Positions 28,487-38,407 are shown, numbered from the stretch's first letter. The stretch: 64,000 nt of DNA from Cytobacillus gottheilii (GCF_001636345.1 NZ_KV440945.1:1208975-1272974); one strand, 5' to 3'. The notes: generated by a model from the sequence alone, not told the origin. Numbers and translations are program-made.

Positions 28487-28533
28487 AACTGAATGGTTAG
28501 GAAGTTCATCTTTCTAATCATTCAGTTTTTTTG
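28487..28533 (+). terminator. Terminator of ABC importer genes
   Basis: AACTGAATGGTTAG / CTAATCATTCAGTT with one mismatch, followed by seven T. It is 75 bases after the stop. Confidence 0.85.
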
Positions 28534-28564
28534 TTATTTTAAAATATATCTTTTTAACATGAGT

Positions 28565-28790
28565 GAAATGGAGCGGAGGATCTCGACTCCGGAGGGAAAT
28601 AGAGGAAAGGGTGAGACCCCGCAGGCGTCCCGAGGAGGCTCAGCTTCCTCCCCTCGGAAAGCAAGAGTCCGCAGCGCAGGTGGCACGGTCTTGTTGAAAG
28701 GGTAAGACCCGTAGGCGTGCCGAGAAGGCTCAGTTTTTCAGCTTGGGAAAGCTAGACTCGGCAGTGTATGTGAAACGGACTGCATACTAA
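28565..28790. repeat. Two tandem copies of a GC-rich dispersed repeat
   Basis: The copy around 28606 (AAAGGGTGAGACCCCGCAGG, then CCCGAGGAGGCTCAGCTT) recurs about 91 bases later around 28697 (AAAGGGTAAGACCCGTAGG, then GCCGAGAAGGCTCAGTTT), more diverged. The sequence is a common Bacillaceae intergenic repeat with strong secondary structure. The 70-codon ORF over it is repeat-derived and is not called. Confidence 0.75.
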
Positions 28791-28887
28791 GCGAAATCAG
28801 TTAATTATTTATATCATTATCAAAAAAATACAAATTTACCAAAACCATTTCTTTTCTAATTCGTATAAATGATAGGGAGGGAAATGA

Positions 28888-29601
28888 ATGAATCTATTAC
28901 AAGTAAATATTAGAGCTGCTGGCTATGAAAAAGATGAAGCAAAAATAAAGGATATTGACTTTGCAATCGGGAGGGGCGAGCTCATCGGACTGATTGGACC
29001 AAATGGTGCTGGAAAAAGTACAACCATTAAAACACTGCTTGGACTCTTGCCCTATAAAGATGGAGAAATATTATTTAAAGAAAATGCAACGTATTCTTAC
29101 ATTCCTGAGCGGCCCATTTTTTACGATGAATTAACATTATGGGAGCACCTTGATTTTGTTGCAGCAGTAGAAGGACTGGATGATCGCACATATAAAGAGA
29201 AAGCGAATAAATTGCTGCAGCAATATAAATTAGCAGAGCATGCCCATGAATTTCCTGGAAAATATTCAAAGGGAATGCAGCAGAAAGCTATATTAGTATT
29301 ATCGATGATCACAGACCCGGATATTTATATTATTGATGAGCCATTTATCGGATTAGATCCTAATGCAATGAAACTTTTTCTTGAATCGATCGAAGAAGAA
29401 AGAAAAAGAGGCGCGGGAATTTTAATGTCAACACATGTTTTGGATACAGCAGAAAAGGTTTGTGACCGTTTCTTAATGATTCATGAAGGACAGCTGCAGG
29501 CGGAAGGCACATTGGCAGACATAAGAGAGCAGTGCAGTTTGCCGAATGCTTCTCTCTTTGATTGTTTTCACCAAATAGCGGAGGGTAAGTCCAATGAATA
29601 G
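28888..29601 (+). CDS. ythP: ABC transporter ATPase, EcsA-like
   Basis: 237 residues. Walker A GPNGAGKST, Walker B IYIIDEPF and a degenerate signature YSKGMQQKA in place of LSGGQ, as in the EcsA group. Its membrane partner is the next gene, which overlaps it by 8 bases. EcsAB-type transporters affect membrane protein processing, and ythPQ is the B. subtilis paralogue pair at this position; the transported substrate is unknown. ATG 28888 follows GGGAGGG. Confidence 0.88.
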   Translation: MNLLQVNIRAAGYEKDEAKIKDIDFAIGRGELIGLIGPNGAGKSTTIKTLLGLLPYKDGEILFKENATYSYIPERPIFYDELTLWEHLDFVAAVEGLDDRTYKEKANKLLQQYKLAEHAHEFPGKYSKGMQQKAILVLSMITDPDIYIIDEPFIGLDPNAMKLFLESIEEERKRGAGILMSTHVLDTAEKVCDRFLMIHEGQLQAEGTLADIREQCSLPNASLFDCFHQIAEGKSNE

Positions 29602-30784
29602 CAGCAGTATTTTTCTTCGAAGACTGAGGGAAAACCAGCGATACAAACGCAAAGTCTGGAGAACTGTGGCAGATTGGACTGTTGTTGTTTATATCATCAT
29701 ACCAGCCATACTTATTGGTATTTTTAGATTTATTTCATGGTGGCAGGAGACGCCATCATGGGCAGAGCCTCTCCCTCTATCAATCTTCTTTTTCGGATTA
29801 TTCCTGCTGTCGTGGTACGGCAATATTCAGACATATGTGGAAGAAGCAGATAAATTGTTTTTAGTGAAAAAAAGAAAGCTTTTTCTGGGTGTAAAAGTTT
29901 TTGGCTATGGTTATTCATTGGCAGCAGAGGCTTTGAGCACAATTGCTATACTGATTATTCTCTCACCCATTCTTATTCTGAAATTTAATATTGGGAGCGG
30001 GCTAATTTTTTTATTATTCTTCTATTTATTTTCATTTCGCTCCACGATCCTAATTTGTAAATATTATTGGAAAAGGATAGAAAGCCGCTGGATCGGCATG
30101 TTCACAGGAATATGGTTATTTGCTGTTTTTGGCGGAATACATCTGGGTGCCTATTCTCTATTTGTGGGTGGAGACCTGTTGAATTTTGCACTGGCTGGTC
30201 TGAGTTTTATCCTGCTGGTTGGCAGTGTGATCGTTTCCTATCGGGCGCTGCAGCGCATTTCAACGATTGATCATGACATCAAGATGGGACAAGACAGCAA
30301 AAACTCAGGTATAAATATGATTTTTACCATTTCTCAGGATGTAGAGAAGCCTGTCATCACAAAAAGGAAACGTCCTCTTTTATTTAGAAGATCGAAAAGG
30401 ATGTTCCAAAAGAGAACAAAGGCAAATGGGTTTACAGAACTATTTATAAAGGCATTTATACGTAATTTCTCTTATTGGCTCAGTTATTTTCAGATGACGT
30501 CCGTTGGTGCGGCCGCTATAGTTGTTATACCGCCGATGTGGATTAAATCCATTATCTTTTTCGCTTACTTGTTCATGATGTATACATGGCTTCAGTCTGT
30601 TTGGGATAAAGTCTTTCAGGTTAATCCAATTACAAAGAAATATACAGAAGCTGATGATTACTTTAAAGCAAGAAAAAGAACGATTTTGATTTTATACTTT
30701 ATTGCGATTTTGCTGCTGATCGGAATCTCCTCAGTGGGATTGTTTATATATTCCTCTTTCTCTATACTGTATCAAATGCAATAA
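29594..30784 (+). CDS. ythQ: ABC transporter permease, EcsB family
   Basis: 396 residues with an N-terminal basic stretch (FLRRLRENQRYKRKVWR), two clusters of hydrophobic segments (about 25-220 and 295-395) and a basic cytoplasmic loop between (KKRPLLFRRSKRMFQKRTK-like). This layout fits the EcsB family. It overlaps the ATPase gene by 8 bases, so the two form one transporter. No substrate is evident. No clear terminator follows; pepV begins 89 bases later. Confidence 0.85.
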   Translation: MNSSSIFLRRLRENQRYKRKVWRTVADWTVVVYIIIPAILIGIFRFISWWQETPSWAEPLPLSIFFFGLFLLSWYGNIQTYVEEADKLFLVKKRKLFLGVKVFGYGYSLAAEALSTIAILIILSPILILKFNIGSGLIFLLFFYLFSFRSTILICKYYWKRIESRWIGMFTGIWLFAVFGGIHLGAYSLFVGGDLLNFALAGLSFILLVGSVIVSYRALQRISTIDHDIKMGQDSKNSGINMIFTISQDVEKPVITKRKRPLLFRRSKRMFQKRTKANGFTELFIKAFIRNFSYWLSYFQMTSVGAAAIVVIPPMWIKSIIFFAYLFMMYTWLQSVWDKVFQVNPITKKYTEADDYFKARKRTILILYFIAILLLIGISSVGLFIYSSFSILYQMQ

Positions 30785-30872
30785 TCAACTATTTTCATCG
30801 TTTTGTTTTATAATGTGATGAGAATGAAAAACCTATAAAAAATACATATAAAGATTTCGAGGAGGATGAATC

Positions 30873-32291
30873 ATGAATGTGCTTGACTGGAACAAGGAAG
30901 TTAATAATCGAAAAGAAAGCCTGATTAAGGATACACAAGGTCTTCTGCAAATTAAAAGTGTGCTGGACGAAGAAAATGCAGCGAAAGATGCGCCGCTTGG
31001 ACAAGGGGTAAAAGAGGCACTGGATTTCATGCTGACACTTGGTGAAAAGGACGGCTTTACAGCCAAAAATGTCGGCAATCTGGCAGGCCATTTAGAGTTT
31101 GGAGAAGGAGAAGAGATCGTCGGAATTCTATGTCATGTGGATGTTGTTCCAGAAGGTGATGGGTGGTCAAGTGATCCTTTTGGAGCTGAAATTCGTGATG
31201 GCAAAATTTTTGCCAGAGGAGCAATTGACGATAAAGGACCAACAATGGCAGCTTATTACGCGATGAAGATTGTGAAGGAATTGGACTTGCCTCTTTCCAA
31301 AAGAGTTCGCATGATTATAGGCACAGATGAAGAAAGCAATTGGCGCTGTGTGGATCATTATTTTAAGCATGAAGAAATGCCAACACTTGGATTTGCACCA
31401 GACGCTGATTTTCCAATCATTTATGCGGAGAAAGGGATCTCCGATTTCGATATTGTGCAGCTGAAAAAGGAACTGAAGGAAGCTGAAAATGTTCAGGCAG
31501 AAGTGAACAGCTTTCATTCAGGCTTGAGATATAATATGGTCCCTGATTTTGCGAAGGCTTCATTGCTGATCCACTTTGAACCAACCGAGATTGTGCAAAA
31601 GTACTCTGATTTTCTTCGGGATGGAGATCTAGAAGGTAAATATTATATGGATAATGGAATGTTAATTTTAGAACTTCAAGGCGTATCTGCTCATGGATTA
31701 GAGCCTGAAAATGGGAAGAATGCCGGCTTGCTGATGGCTAATTTCCTTGCGGGTATTCAGCTTGATGCAGAATCTCAGCATTTTATTACATTTACAAACC
31801 GCTATTTCTGCGGCGATTCACGCGGGAAAAAGCTTGGAATTGCGTTTGAGGATCATATCACAGGCGAATTAACCGTTAATGTTGGAAAACTCTCTTATAC
31901 AAAAGAAGATGGCGGCCGTCTTGGTTTAACTGTTAGATACCCTGTTACGAATGAGATGGATCAAACAAAAGAAAAACTGGACCAGCTATTAGAAGAAAAT
32001 CAGTTTGCCATTGAAAATTTTTCAGATTCAAAACCTCATCATGTTGCTGAAGATGATTTTCTTATTCAAACACTCAAAAAGGTGTATCAATTACAGACAG
32101 GGGAAGAACCGGAGCTGCTTTCAATCGGCGGCGGCACATATGCACGGTCGTTAAAATCTGGAGTTGCCTTTGGTCCGCTTTTCCCTGGAAGAGAAGACAT
32201 TGCCCATCAAAAGGATGAATATATGTATATTGAGGATCTGGTGAAGGCTGCCGCGATTTATGCTCATGCTATTTTTGAGCTTGCCAAATAA
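30873..32291 (+). CDS. pepV: Dipeptidase PepV, M20 family
   Basis: 472 residues, matching PepV/YtjP. Zinc-site features are GILCHVDVVPEGDGW, the bridging aspartate in GAIDDKGPTMAA, and the catalytic pair in GTDEESNW. It cleaves dipeptides with an unblocked N-terminus in the cytoplasm. ATG 30873 follows CGAGGAGG. The D-amino acid aminotransferase gene follows after 78 bases, an arrangement (pepV-dat) also known from staphylococci, which suggests linked peptide and D-amino acid metabolism. Confidence 0.93.
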   Translation: MNVLDWNKEVNNRKESLIKDTQGLLQIKSVLDEENAAKDAPLGQGVKEALDFMLTLGEKDGFTAKNVGNLAGHLEFGEGEEIVGILCHVDVVPEGDGWSSDPFGAEIRDGKIFARGAIDDKGPTMAAYYAMKIVKELDLPLSKRVRMIIGTDEESNWRCVDHYFKHEEMPTLGFAPDADFPIIYAEKGISDFDIVQLKKELKEAENVQAEVNSFHSGLRYNMVPDFAKASLLIHFEPTEIVQKYSDFLRDGDLEGKYYMDNGMLILELQGVSAHGLEPENGKNAGLLMANFLAGIQLDAESQHFITFTNRYFCGDSRGKKLGIAFEDHITGELTVNVGKLSYTKEDGGRLGLTVRYPVTNEMDQTKEKLDQLLEENQFAIENFSDSKPHHVAEDDFLIQTLKKVYQLQTGEEPELLSIGGGTYARSLKSGVAFGPLFPGREDIAHQKDEYMYIEDLVKAAAIYAHAIFELAK

Positions 32292-32369
32292 GAGAATAGG
32301 CTGTTAAGATAGCAGAAAGTTTAGTGCTTTAAAGGGTGTTGGCAATTATTAGTGAGGGGTGCTGGAAAA

Positions 32370-33227
32370 ATGGAATATGTCATTGTTAATGGAGAATTCG
32401 TAGAACGTTCACAAGCAAAAGTAGATATTGAGGACAGAGGTTTTCAATTTGGTGACGGTGTTTATGAAGTTATTCGCGTATATAATGGAAAAATGTTTAC
32501 GGCAGATGAACATCTAGAACGCCTCCATGTGAGCGGAGAGAAAATTGGTCTGAAGATTCCCTATTCCGTTGAAGAACTTAAAGTACAGCTTGCAGAGCTG
32601 ATCATCAAGAATGATTTAAAACTTGGAACGATCTATATGCAGTTCACAAGAGGGGTTTCACCTAGGAATCATCCGTTCCCCGCTGAAACAATTGTACCGG
32701 GTTTTACCGCAAATATTAAACATGTCGGACGTCCTTCTGAAAACATGGATAACGGAGTGAAAGCTCTATTAAAAGAAGATGTTCGCTGGCTGCTTTGCGA
32801 TGTGAAAAGCTTAAATCTTCTTGGCAATCTTTTAGCTAAACAGGAAGCAGTTGCAGCAGGCTGTTTTGAAGCCATTCAGCACCGAGGCGAAACGGTGACA
32901 GAAGGCAGTGCCTCCAACATTTCTATTGTTAAGGACGGCAAAGTGTTTACACACCCTGCTACAAATCTCATTCTAAATGGAATTACAAGAAGAGTATTTC
33001 TTGATCTGTGTGAAAGAAATCAGATTCCATTTGCAGAGGAAGCCTTCACACTTACTGACCTATCAGAGGCTGATGAAGTGTTTTTATCAAGTACCACAGC
33101 TGAAATTATGCCGATCATTCAGATCAATGATAAGCCAGTCGGAGCAGGTGCGCCTGGACCGGTAACAAAGAAACTGCAAGAGCTGTTCCAGCAAGAGATC
33201 GAAGAACAGTGCGGGAAGATTATGTAA
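32370..33227 (+). CDS. dat: D-amino acid aminotransferase
   Basis: 285 residues, fold-type IV PLP enzyme. The PLP lysine is Lys146 in CDVKSLNLLGNLLAK, and the N-terminal VDIEDRGFQFGDGVYEVIRVY is typical. It interconverts D-alanine and D-glutamate with their keto acids, feeding cell wall synthesis. ATG 32370 was chosen because GAGGGG lies just upstream; the in-frame GTG at 32352 would precede that site. It is probably co-transcribed with pepV and ends at a terminator. Confidence 0.93.
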   Translation: MEYVIVNGEFVERSQAKVDIEDRGFQFGDGVYEVIRVYNGKMFTADEHLERLHVSGEKIGLKIPYSVEELKVQLAELIIKNDLKLGTIYMQFTRGVSPRNHPFPAETIVPGFTANIKHVGRPSENMDNGVKALLKEDVRWLLCDVKSLNLLGNLLAKQEAVAAGCFEAIQHRGETVTEGSASNISIVKDGKVFTHPATNLILNGITRRVFLDLCERNQIPFAEEAFTLTDLSEADEVFLSSTTAEIMPIIQINDKPVGAGAPGPVTKKLQELFQQEIEEQCGKIM

Positions 33228-33235
33228 GGATAGAG

Positions 33236-33268
33236 ACTCCTTCTAGATATTCTAGGAGGAGTTTTTTT
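33236..33268 (+). terminator. Terminator of pepV-dat
   Basis: ACTCCTTCTAGA / TCTAGGAGGAGT (one G-T pair, 3-base loop) followed by seven T. Confidence 0.9.
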
Positions 33269-33377
33269 ATTCTTTCCGAAAGTAGTAATAAGCAGCACAG
33301 AATAAAATACCCAGCCTTTTTGGAAACTGCCTCCTTCATCTGCTAAAATGAAAAAAATGTATTTTGGAGGTTATTTT

Positions 33378-33929
33378 GTGGGAAGAGATCATTATTTCTT
33401 TGCTTTAAGTTTGCCAGAAGATCTAAAAAGGGAAATGTGGAGTTATTTTGAAACATATAAAGTAAACCTTCCATTTAAAACATGGGTTCACCAGGAAGAC
33501 TATCATATTACACTTGCCTTTCTTGGCGGAGCGGAGCAAAACATGCTGGCAGAAGCGATCGATCTAGTGAGGAGTTCTCTGCAGCAGGAAGAAATAGGGT
33601 CTTTTTCATTACATATAGATAAGCTTGGTGTATTTGGCCAAGCTGATTCTCCGCGCATATTTTGGGCGGGATTGAAAGAAAGCCCGCCCTTGCATACGGT
33701 GAGAAAGAGAGTATACGATGCTTGTTTAAAAGCAGACTTCCAGCTCGAGACTCGTCCGTTCAAGCCCCATATAACAGTGGCAAGAAGATGGCAAGATCAG
33801 TCAGCCTATTCAAAAGAACTTCTTGAGCCTAAAGAATGGATGTTTATGGCAAAGGAAGTTGTGTTATACAAAACAAATATGCATCAAACACCAAAATACG
33901 AAAGAATAGCCATTTTTCCGTTACGGTAG
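33378..33929 (+). CDS. thpR: RNA 2',3'-cyclic phosphodiesterase (2'-5' RNA ligase family)
   Basis: 183 residues. Two HxTx motifs, HITLAFLG and HITVAR, define the 2H phosphoesterase family. Family members open 2',3'-cyclic phosphates on RNA; the biological substrate here is unknown. GTG 33378 follows GGAGG by 8 bases; the longer frame starting at 33348 lacks a site. It corresponds to ytlP, which in B. subtilis precedes ytlQ and ytlR as here. Confidence 0.88.
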   Translation: MGRDHYFFALSLPEDLKREMWSYFETYKVNLPFKTWVHQEDYHITLAFLGGAEQNMLAEAIDLVRSSLQQEEIGSFSLHIDKLGVFGQADSPRIFWAGLKESPPLHTVRKRVYDACLKADFQLETRPFKPHITVARRWQDQSAYSKELLEPKEWMFMAKEVVLYKTNMHQTPKYERIAIFPLR

Positions 33930-34035
33930 ATATATAATGAGATATAGGCAGTTATGCGAATACCATGCAGTAAGTTTGCGCATTTAAAAAAACGAAAAAT
34001 AGCCTAAGAATAAAAGAAACAAGGCAGGGGCAGAA

Positions 34036-35028
34036 ATGGGACAATTAATTAAATTACAAGACTATGTGTCAAGATATGAGCAGAATATATATTTATATCC
34101 TTCCAGATATGTCAGGCTCAAAAAGCAGCAATGGGAAAAACTGCAGGCAGCCTGGGAAAACAAAGATGAGCCATCACCTTTCTTTGAAAGAGCTTTATTG
34201 GAAGAAAATTGGACGCCTGAAGCAGAGGAAAAGCAGATTCTGCAGAAACTGAAAGGGCTTTTTAAAAATGATCGCAAAGCGGAAGAATTGATGGAGGTAC
34301 ATGCTGCGGAATCAAGCGGCGAAAAGCAAAATCAAGATCAAGACCAAGCTGAACAGCTGGAATTCAGTGTTACTTATAGCAGCAGACCGCATTCACTTGA
34401 ACTTTTAAAACAGCAATTTCTCGATCAGATTTTTCGATTCCAAATGAAATGGGCGAGTTCCACCTTAATGGAAAAATCATTTGTCGATAAAACATTTTAT
34501 TATAATGAACAGTTAAAGTATTTTCTGCAGCGCTTTCCAGACACTTTTCTTGTCTTATTCCGCCCGATTTTTCTGCTGAAAAATGCTCCGGTCGAAACAG
34601 AAACGATGGTCATCACACCGACTGAATTATGGTGCATCAGCTTCTTAGAAGAAGAGGAAAATACAGTGTTTGTGGGGTCTCAGGAACATTTTTGGCTAAA
34701 GCGCGGTAAAAATGGCGAAAAGAAAATATTAAATCCGATGCTTGCCTTAAATCGGACCGAAAAGATTGCTAAACAAATTTTTAAACTTCATGATATTGAA
34801 TTGCCGATCAAAAAAGCAATCATCAGCAGAAATGGTTACATTGATTTCCCGGCAGCGCCAATCGATATTGAGTTTATAGAATCAAGAAAATATGAAGAAT
34901 GGTTTCAGAGTATGAGGGGTCTGCGTTCACCTTTAAAGCATATTCAAATGAAAGCATCATCTCATCTGCTTCAATATTGTCTAACATCATCTATTCGACG
35001 GCTGGAATGGGAGCAGCAGGATGAATGA
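34036..35028 (+). CDS. ytlQ: Nuclease-related-domain-like protein YtlQ
   Basis: 330 residues. The N-terminal third is basic and helical (SRYVRLKKQQWEKLQAAW) followed by an acidic linker with EKQNQDQDQAEQLE. The C-terminal part (about 120-300) contains EKSFVDKTFYYNEQLKYFLQRF and FIESRKYEEWF and resembles NERD-type nuclease folds, although a convincing catalytic motif is not visible. By order (ytlP-ytlQ-ytlR-amyX) it is YtlQ, of unknown function. It overlaps ytlR by 8 bases, so translation is coupled. ATG 34036 has a GGCAGGGG site. Confidence 0.75.
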   Translation: MGQLIKLQDYVSRYEQNIYLYPSRYVRLKKQQWEKLQAAWENKDEPSPFFERALLEENWTPEAEEKQILQKLKGLFKNDRKAEELMEVHAAESSGEKQNQDQDQAEQLEFSVTYSSRPHSLELLKQQFLDQIFRFQMKWASSTLMEKSFVDKTFYYNEQLKYFLQRFPDTFLVLFRPIFLLKNAPVETETMVITPTELWCISFLEEEENTVFVGSQEHFWLKRGKNGEKKILNPMLALNRTEKIAKQIFKLHDIELPIKKAIISRNGYIDFPAAPIDIEFIESRKYEEWFQSMRGLRSPLKHIQMKASSHLLQYCLTSSIRRLEWEQQDE

Positions 35029-36004
35029 GCAGACTGACCAGCTTATATGTATCGTGAATCCGTCTGCGCAAAATGGGGGCTGTCTTAAAATATGGAGAAA
35101 ACTTGAGGAACAGTTAAAAGCAGAAGACGTCTCTTACATTGCTTATTTTACAAAAGAAAAGAACCATGCTGCCGAACTGACAAAGAAGATTGCAGAACAG
35201 AAGCGGGGGAAACCTGTGCTCATTGCAGTGGTTGGCGGTGATGGTACGATGCACGAGGTCATGAATGGCGCGGTGAAATATAAGAATGTAAAAATCGCCT
35301 TTATACCAGGCGGGTCAGGAAATGACTTTTCAAAAGGTTTTCACGTTTCCAGTGATGCCATGACAGCCTTAAAAGAGTTATTGCCTATCAGAAATCAGAA
35401 AGGCACATATGTTGATATCGGTGTCATATACGAAAAAAACAATAAAGAACCAAATTATTTTATTAACAATATGGGTGCCGGTTTCGATGCGGAGGTTGCT
35501 TTTGAGGCGAACCATTCACCTTTTAAACAGCTGCTAAATGTATTTTCACTAGGCAAGCTGGCATATGTATTGATATTGCTTAAAAGGCTTTTCACATACC
35601 AGAGAACGGAATTAGATATAACAATTGACGGTAAACGCTATCAGTATACTAACGTTTGGTTTGTTGCGATTTCCAATCAGCCATACTACGGCGGAGGTAT
35701 GAAGATTGCGCCCAAGGCTTCTCCCCTAGATGGCAAGCTCGATATAACCGTTGTTCATCATGTGTCCAGGTTGAAGCTTTTATTTGTTTTTCTAACTGTT
35801 TTTTCCGGTAATCATGTACATATAAAAGGTGTTGAAATATTTAAGGGAAAGTCGATTCAATTAGACTCCCGTTCCCAGCTTTCGGTTCATGCAGATGGAG
35901 AGGCGGCCGGGAATACCCCGATATCAGTTGCTCTTTTGCCGCGGCAAGTACAAGTTTTGAATGGAATTAATCAGAAGGAAAAAGAGGAGGTTCGGCAGTG
36001 TTGA
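35021..36004 (+). CDS. ytlR: Lipid (diacylglycerol-type) kinase YtlR
   Basis: 327 residues. The catalytic-domain signatures are VGGDGTMHEVMNGA and PGGSGNDFSKGF, followed by the second-domain MGAGFDAEVAFEAN and a C-terminal VHADGEAAG. The family phosphorylates diacylglycerol or related lipids at the membrane; DgkB is the B. subtilis enzyme with proven activity and YtlR is a paralogue. It overlaps ytlQ (8 bases) and the pullulanase gene (7 bases), so the three are a tight translational unit. Confidence 0.88.
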   Translation: MNEQTDQLICIVNPSAQNGGCLKIWRKLEEQLKAEDVSYIAYFTKEKNHAAELTKKIAEQKRGKPVLIAVVGGDGTMHEVMNGAVKYKNVKIAFIPGGSGNDFSKGFHVSSDAMTALKELLPIRNQKGTYVDIGVIYEKNNKEPNYFINNMGAGFDAEVAFEANHSPFKQLLNVFSLGKLAYVLILLKRLFTYQRTELDITIDGKRYQYTNVWFVAISNQPYYGGGMKIAPKASPLDGKLDITVVHHVSRLKLLFVFLTVFSGNHVHIKGVEIFKGKSIQLDSRSQLSVHADGEAAGNTPISVALLPRQVQVLNGINQKEKEEVRQC

Positions 36005-38148
36005 TTAAGATTGAAAGAGATTTTGAAGCATATTTAGATGAAATCAGCTTAATAACCATCCTGCTTCCTTATGATTATTATGAAGGAAAATCAGCTGCGT
36101 TTTTCATCAAAAAAGATCAAGAAAGAGTCCAGCTTGAATTGCTTGGCAGCGAGCCAATTGAGGAGTATGTAAAGTATTCTTGCAGACTGGATCAGAGTAT
36201 AGATATTGGATCGGAGTATTGGATTGAAGATGAACATGGAAATGAAACTGATTTACAAATAGGTGCCGTCATTCGCACAGAGGAATTTGATGAATTATTT
36301 TATACAGAGTGCAAATTGGGTTTTACTTATGCAAAGGAAAAGACGTCTTTTGCTCTATGGGCTCCAACAGCTGGGAAGGTGAAACTGAGACTTATTAATG
36401 ATGATGGCAGTGATTCACAAGAAGAGCTGATGAAAAGAGGAGATAAAGGAGTTTGGGAGCTGACAATCGATGGCGACCTGGAAGGAAGAAAATATACGTA
36501 TCTTGTGTGCGTTAATTTACGCTGGCAGGAGTCTGTGGATCCATATGCTGTTGCGCTTACGCCAAACGGAGAGCATGGTGTGATTGTTGATTTGAAAAAG
36601 ACAGCTATGACGAAAAGAGAGCTGCCAGCGTTAAGCAGTCCTGTAGATGCCATTATTTACGAAACACATATTCGTGATTTCACGATCCATCATGATAGCG
36701 GTGTAAGTCAAAAAGGTTTATATAATGGTGCGGGTGAAATAAACACTAAAAGCAGTGATGGAGGATTGACAGGATTATCATATGCTGCTGATCTTGGTGT
36801 AACTCATATTCAATTTCTTCCTTTTCATGATTTTGCAGGTGTAGATGAAGTAAAGAGTAATAACGAATATAATTGGGGCTATAATCCCCTTCATTTTAAT
36901 GTACCTGACGGCAGCTATTCAACTGATCCCGGAGATCCTTACGCACGAATTATAGAATTGAAGGAATTAATATCTACTGTCCATTCTTTAGGTTTAAGGG
37001 TTATAACAGATGTCGTTTACAATCATGTATACGAACGGGAAAGTTCTTCATTTGAAAAGATTGTTCCCGGCTATTTTTTTCGGCATGATGCTTTCGGTAT
37101 GCCATCAAATGGAACAGGGGTCGGAAACGACATTGCCTCAGAGCGGAAAATGGTAAGGAAATTCATTATCGATTCTGTATTGTTTTGGCAAAAAGAATAT
37201 TATGTTGACGGTTTTCGCTTTGATTTGATGGGAATCCTTGATGTTGAAACCATGAACCTGATTAGAGAAAAAACGGTTGAAAACGATTCTTCTGTTCTTT
37301 TATTGGGAGAAGGGTGGGAGTTGAATACTCCTATACCGGCAGAGAAGAAAGCAAGTATGCGGAATCAGTCTAAGATGCCGGGAATTGCTCATTTTAATGA
37401 TCGATTTAGGGATCGAATAAAAGGCAGTACATTTCATTTATACGATAAAGGCTTTGCTTTAGGAAATGCAGGTTATTACCAGGATGCTGCGGAAGTGATT
37501 TGCGGAAGTATTGGAATGCTGGATGAGAAGGGATTATTCCTCTCTCCTGAACAGTCCATTAACTATGTGGAGGCACATGATAATCATACGCTCTGGGATA
37601 AGATCACAGCCTGTTTTCCGGATGAAGATGAACACGAATTAATGCTGCGCCATCGATTGTCTACCGTGATGACAATCTTGGCTCAAGGTGTTCCATTTCT
37701 TCACAGCGGACAGGAATTTTTCCGCACAAAGCAAGGAGTGGGAAATAGCTACCGTTCTTCAAATGATATTAATCAGATGGATTGGAGCAGAAAAGAAAAA
37801 TATGTTGACCATGTAGATTACATTAAGGGAATTCTCTCAATCCGCAAAAAACACGGAGCATTTCGCTTCCGAGAGGCAGAGAGGATTCGAAAGCATCTCC
37901 GTATTCTAGAAGAGCGGAAGCCTGTTTTAGGTTTTGCACTGCAGGAAGTAAAGGAGTTTGGAAGCTGGAACCAAATACTGGTGTTCATCAATCCTTTTCA
38001 TGATGTTTGTATTGCGGATCTTCCTGAAGGAAGGTGGTCTGTAATCGCAAACGATCAATATGCAGGAATAAATGAGCTTGAAGCTGTTTCGGAAAATTTC
38101 AAATTGAAGCCTATCAGCACGTACGTTCTAATTCAGGAGGAAATATAA
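35998..38148 (+). CDS. amyX: Type I pullulanase, GH13
   Basis: 716 residues without a signal peptide, so cytoplasmic. An N-terminal carbohydrate-binding-like region precedes a GH13 catalytic domain with the type I pullulanase signature YNWGYNP. Catalytic residues are Asp409 (GFRFDLMG), Glu438 (LLGEGWE) and Asp528 (EAHDNHT). It hydrolyses alpha-1,6 branch points in glycogen- or pullulan-derived dextrins. GTG 35998 follows GAGGAGG with 8-base spacing and overlaps the end of ytlR. The ytlR-amyX order matches B. subtilis. A terminator follows. Confidence 0.93.
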   Translation: MLIKIERDFEAYLDEISLITILLPYDYYEGKSAAFFIKKDQERVQLELLGSEPIEEYVKYSCRLDQSIDIGSEYWIEDEHGNETDLQIGAVIRTEEFDELFYTECKLGFTYAKEKTSFALWAPTAGKVKLRLINDDGSDSQEELMKRGDKGVWELTIDGDLEGRKYTYLVCVNLRWQESVDPYAVALTPNGEHGVIVDLKKTAMTKRELPALSSPVDAIIYETHIRDFTIHHDSGVSQKGLYNGAGEINTKSSDGGLTGLSYAADLGVTHIQFLPFHDFAGVDEVKSNNEYNWGYNPLHFNVPDGSYSTDPGDPYARIIELKELISTVHSLGLRVITDVVYNHVYERESSSFEKIVPGYFFRHDAFGMPSNGTGVGNDIASERKMVRKFIIDSVLFWQKEYYVDGFRFDLMGILDVETMNLIREKTVENDSSVLLLGEGWELNTPIPAEKKASMRNQSKMPGIAHFNDRFRDRIKGSTFHLYDKGFALGNAGYYQDAAEVICGSIGMLDEKGLFLSPEQSINYVEAHDNHTLWDKITACFPDEDEHELMLRHRLSTVMTILAQGVPFLHSGQEFFRTKQGVGNSYRSSNDINQMDWSRKEKYVDHVDYIKGILSIRKKHGAFRFREAERIRKHLRILEERKPVLGFALQEVKEFGSWNQILVFINPFHDVCIADLPEGRWSVIANDQYAGINELEAVSENFKLKPISTYVLIQEEI

Positions 38149-38206
38149 AAGCTTATGGAGATAGACTTGACGGCTAAAGCCCTAAAGAGATAAAATTTAC
38201 TATTAT

Positions 38207-38240
38207 AGCTATTGTTGAAATGGAATCAATAGCTTTTTTT
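38207..38240 (+). terminator. Terminator of amyX
   Basis: AGCTATTG / CAATAGCT with an 11-base loop and eight T. Confidence 0.8.
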
Positions 38241-38336
38241 TATTGGAAAAATTGAAGGAGCTTTTACAAAGCCCTAATGGTTCAAATGCAGTAAAACTTG
38301 AATAATAAATTAAAATAATGCATACATGCAACGTTG

Positions 38337-38355
38337 GGCTTCAGCTGCTGAAGCC
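38337..38355. other. Perfect palindrome before ytmP
   Basis: GGCTTCAG-CTG-CTGAAGCC lies 53 bases before the ytmP start and could be an mRNA hairpin or an operator. It has no T-run. Confidence 0.35.
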
Positions 38356-38407
38356 TAATTTAGCTATCGAGTAAAGCTGAAGCATAGCAAATTGAAGGTG
38401 AACAATC

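Larger units (their letters stand above)
28413..28887. other. Non-coding stretch between importer and ythP
   Basis: Holds the terminator at 28487 and the repeat pair at 28565. The last 90 bases are AT-rich and should contain the ythP promoter, but no clear boxes stand out. Confidence 0.5.

Noticed and set aside
28493-28705. Plus-strand ORF of 70 codons
   Set aside because: It runs from a terminator hairpin into the GC-rich dispersed repeat and has no ribosome site; the protein is a translation of repeat DNA.
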